A stretch of DNA of 64,000 nt from positions 1 to 64,000 of the forward strand of contig CANRIK010000018.1 of the NCBI GenBank assembly GCA_947630705.1, given 5' to 3'. Each line of letters begins with the position of its first letter. Position 1 is the first letter of the stretch. Under the pieces are notes generated by a model, which did no database searches, was not told the origin of the DNA, and worked only from the letters and a program-made list of their open reading frames with translations. Source of the stretch: an uncultured Clostridia bacterium (lineage in GTDB: Bacteria > Bacillota > Clostridia > Christensenellales > Borkfalkiaceae). Positions 61,662-64,000 of this stretch are shown in pieces. The translations under genes were made by a program, and so were the position numbers.

Positions 61662-62309
61662 ATGTTTTATTTTGCTACAGAAGCATTATATGAGGCAGTT
61701 TTTCAGTCAGTGAGTACGAAATATGATGAAGAACAAAAGAAATTAAGCGATATCGGATTGATACATCGTACAGAAGGTGAGATTCGCTATGCGGCAGGCG
61801 AGTTGGTTGAAAAAGTTTTACAATCTATTTTTGATGCAATGAATGCTTTTTTGCCATATAAAATAATTTCTAAAGTAGGTAGTAGTGATTATTTAACAAA
61901 AAAAATTCAATACAATAATCATGTTTATATAAATGACCATATACAGGTTGATAGACATGTATGGTATCAAGGTCGCCGCATTGCTTTTATTGAAAATAAA
62001 ACTTATTTGGATACTTGCTATTTTGATAGAGCTCTTGCGGATTTTAAAAAAATAATTCAAGCGTTAAATCAACAGAATTTAGATCCTAAACGTTGCGCAT
62101 ATATTGTTTTTGCTGGGCAAATCGCAGGTAGGGAGAATACTTTTTTAAATTATGAAGCTGAATTTTGGGATGAAACGAAAATAGTTCCTAAAAGGTATTT
62201 CTTTTTGAAAGGTATACGGAATTCATTAAAACCACTATATAAGATTAAACATGAATTGGATTTTGAAACTATTAAAGCTTTTGTTGATTTTATATTAACT
62301 TTGCTTTGA
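61662..62309 (+). CDS. Putative type II restriction endonuclease
   Basis: Between C-protein and MTase genes; possible PD-(D/E)XK core 'IQVDRHVWYQGRRIAFIENKTYLD'. Confidence 0.7.
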   Translation: MFYFATEALYEAVFQSVSTKYDEEQKKLSDIGLIHRTEGEIRYAAGELVEKVLQSIFDAMNAFLPYKIISKVGSSDYLTKKIQYNNHVYINDHIQVDRHVWYQGRRIAFIENKTYLDTCYFDRALADFKKIIQALNQQNLDPKRCAYIVFAGQIAGRENTFLNYEAEFWDETKIVPKRYFFLKGIRNSLKPLYKIKHELDFETIKAFVDFILTLL

Positions 62310-62323
62310 TTAGACAAAAATAG

Positions 62324-62362
62324 TTGACTAGATATAAAAATTTCTGTATAATATAAGTAACA
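62324..62362 (+). promoter_or_regulatory. MTase promoter with overlapping operator-like half-site
   Basis: TTGACT (62324-62329) N17 TATAAT (62347-62352); taagtaaca at 62354-62362 matches one arm of the 61382-61418 repeat. Confidence 0.65.
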
Positions 62363-62379
62363 ATTTGTGTGAGGCAAAA

Positions 62380-63213
62380 ATGTCAAAAGAGACTTGCCAA
62401 TTAAGTTTTTTTGATCCAAATTTGTGCAATAGGGAAAATATTGTTGATCAACCGGATATTTTTGATGGTTGTGGTATTAAATTGGTGCATTGCGATATGT
62501 TTGCTCAAAATGGTTTAGCAAAAATTGCAGATAATTTAATTGATGCAATAATTACTGACTTTCCATATGGAACTTTAAACAAAAGAAATAAATGGGATAA
62601 GGTTATTGATTATAAAAAATTTTGGGAAGAGGTAAACCGTATCAATAAAATCAATGCTCCTATAATTTCTACTGCACAAATGCCATTTACAGCATATTTA
62701 ATCGGTACAAATTATTCTGATTTTAAATATAGCATAGTATGGGAGAAATCGAAAGCAACAGGATATTTGAATGCAAAGAAACAACCGCTACGAGCACATG
62801 AAGATATTGTGGTTTTTTACAAAAAGCAATGTACTTATAATCCCCAAATGACAGATGGTGAGCCTTATAATAAGGGGTGTGCCGTTAGAGACACTATGGC
62901 ATATGGAGAACAAAAGAAAGCTGTTTTAGTTAAAAATGAAACGGGCTTACGATATCCGCGTTCTGTACAATATTTTGTGACGGCAGAGAGTGAGGGGAAA
63001 TTACATCCTACACAAAAACCCGTTGCACTTTTAGAATGGCTAGTTAAAACTTATACTAATGTGAATGATATTGTTTTAGATCCTTGTATGGGCTCTGCAA
63101 CTACTGCAATAGCATGTATTAAGACTGGTCGCAGATTTATTGGATTTGAACTTAATGATGAATATTTTCAAATAGCTAAAATGAGAGTAAAAAATTTTTT
63201 AGCTTTAAATTGA
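62380..63213 (+). CDS. DNA methyltransferase (beta-class N4-cytosine/N6-adenine type)
   Basis: Catalytic-like 'AIITDFPYGTLN' precedes SAM motif 'DPCMGSATTAIACIKTGRRFIGFELNDEYF'; 'HPTQKPVALLEWLVKTY'. Confidence 0.9.
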   Translation: MSKETCQLSFFDPNLCNRENIVDQPDIFDGCGIKLVHCDMFAQNGLAKIADNLIDAIITDFPYGTLNKRNKWDKVIDYKKFWEEVNRINKINAPIISTAQMPFTAYLIGTNYSDFKYSIVWEKSKATGYLNAKKQPLRAHEDIVVFYKKQCTYNPQMTDGEPYNKGCAVRDTMAYGEQKKAVLVKNETGLRYPRSVQYFVTAESEGKLHPTQKPVALLEWLVKTYTNVNDIVLDPCMGSATTAIACIKTGRRFIGFELNDEYFQIAKMRVKNFLALN

Positions 63214-63257
63214 TTCATTAATATGGCTATAAATACAAAGGAATTTTTTATTAATTA

Positions 63258-63300
63258 CGATAAGAGCGCGACCTTGTATATCAAGGTCGCGCTCTTATCG
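63258..63300. terminator. Strong hairpin terminator 3' of MTase
   Basis: cgataagagcgcgacctt-N7-aaggtcgcgctcttatcg, 18-bp perfect stem. Confidence 0.65.
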
Positions 63301-63310
63301 TTAAAAATAG

Positions 63311-63337
63311 AGGCGGACAATTTCGTCCGCCTTTTCT
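63311..63337. terminator. Bidirectional terminator hairpin (rpsT side)
   Basis: aggcggac-aatttc-gtccgcct + ttttct; A/T-rich on the other side. Confidence 0.75.
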
Positions 63338-63356
63338 GTTAATTGATTAATTGAAT

Positions 63357-63620
63357 TCAGGCCATAGCATTGAGCTTTTTTGCCAAACCGGATTTTTTGT
63401 TCGCGGCTGTGTTCTTCTTTATGACACCCTTCGAAACCGCACCGTCTATAACGGAGCAGGTGTGGGGGAATAAAGACGTGGCAGTCTCTTTATCGCCGTT
63501 CTGAATAGCCGTAAGAAGTTTTTTGACCTCGGTCTTCATTTCAGACTTCAAGGCCTTGTTTCTTTCCGTTTTCTTATCGGTTACAAGCACGCGCTTTTTG
63601 GCAGATTTTATATTAGGCAT
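63357..63620 (-). CDS. rpsT: 30S ribosomal protein S20
   Basis: 'MPNIKSAKKRVLVTDKKTERNKALKSEMKTEVKKLLTAI...KGVIKKNTAANKKSGLAKKLN'. Confidence 0.95.
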   Translation of the reverse strand: MPNIKSAKKRVLVTDKKTERNKALKSEMKTEVKKLLTAIQNGDKETATSLFPHTCSVIDGAVSKGVIKKNTAANKKSGLAKKLNAMA

Positions 63621-63759
63621 CAGATATCTCCTTTAATACCGTATTCTCTTAAACTACTGTGTAATTTTATCATAAAAAATATTTATTGTAAACTGTTTTT
63701 AATTCGCTTTTACTATTTTTTTTAATATATTTTACCTTTATACAATATTAATAATAATG

Positions 63760-64000
63760 ATGAATAGTGATTTCTCCAAAACCAAAACCGCTTGTTTTTT
63801 CGACAGCGGTATAGGCGGCTTGCCCCTAATGTATAAATGCTACGAATTGCGCAGTGATTTCGATTTTGCGTATTTTGCCGACAATTATAACGTTCCGTAC
63901 GGAAACAAAACTCATAAAGAAATCTCCGATAGGGTGAGTCTTATATTCGAAAAAATGGCGTTGTTGGAGCCGACGGTAGCTGTGGTGGCTTGTAACACTG
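63760..64000 (+). CDS. murI: Glutamate racemase, 5' partial
   Basis: MNSDFSKTKTACFFDSGIGGLPLMYKCYELRSDFDFAYFADNYNVPYGNKTHKEIS...VVACNT; runs off window end. Confidence 0.85.
   Translation, partial: MNSDFSKTKTACFFDSGIGGLPLMYKCYELRSDFDFAYFADNYNVPYGNKTHKEISDRVSLIFEKMALLEPTVAVVACNT

Noticed and set aside
61141-63300. Prophage or ICE at tRNA-Arg
   Set aside because: No integrase, structural or conjugation genes and no duplicated tRNA end; only an R-M cassette.
1-64000. CRISPR array or rRNA genes
   Set aside because: No regularly spaced direct repeats and no rRNA sequence seen by eye in the window.

Overview
The window looks like a chromosomal segment from a spore-forming Clostridia-type Firmicute. 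This is inferred from intact pro-SigK, the rimP-nusA-ylxR-ylxQ-infB-rbfA-nrnA-truB-ribF cluster and sigma-A-like promoters. Most of it is dense housekeeping sequence: two ABC exporter halves, sigK, tyrS, ilvE, recX, birA, nnr, lspA, rluD, der, plsY, an aconitase-family hydratase, a purine operon (purE-C-F-like-F-M-N-H-D-L), nrdR, ispG, the translation-factor cluster, efp, dtd, luxS, two tRNAs, rpsT and a partial murI. The items most worth a second look are: (1) an ABC-transporter lipoprotein (23150-24190) whose two substrate-binding-protein halves appear in circularly permuted order; (2) a ~110-nt structured leader (about 22744-22854) upstream of a TM1266-like gene and that transporter, with mutually exclusive helices that could control Shine-Dalgarno access, i.e. 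a candidate riboswitch; (3) a protein at the usual polC position (41027-42565) that keeps PolC-like N-terminal, OB and exonuclease regions but lacks PHP and polymerase domains; (4) a PurF paralogue without the Cys nucleophile, next to a canonical purF; (5) an AT-rich C-protein/REase/MTase cassette after tRNA-Arg(CCT), with matching operator-like repeats before the C gene and the MTase gene; (6) a stem-loop-rich noncoding element next to tRNA-Glu. All calls come from reading sequence and the supplied ORF track; no database search was run.
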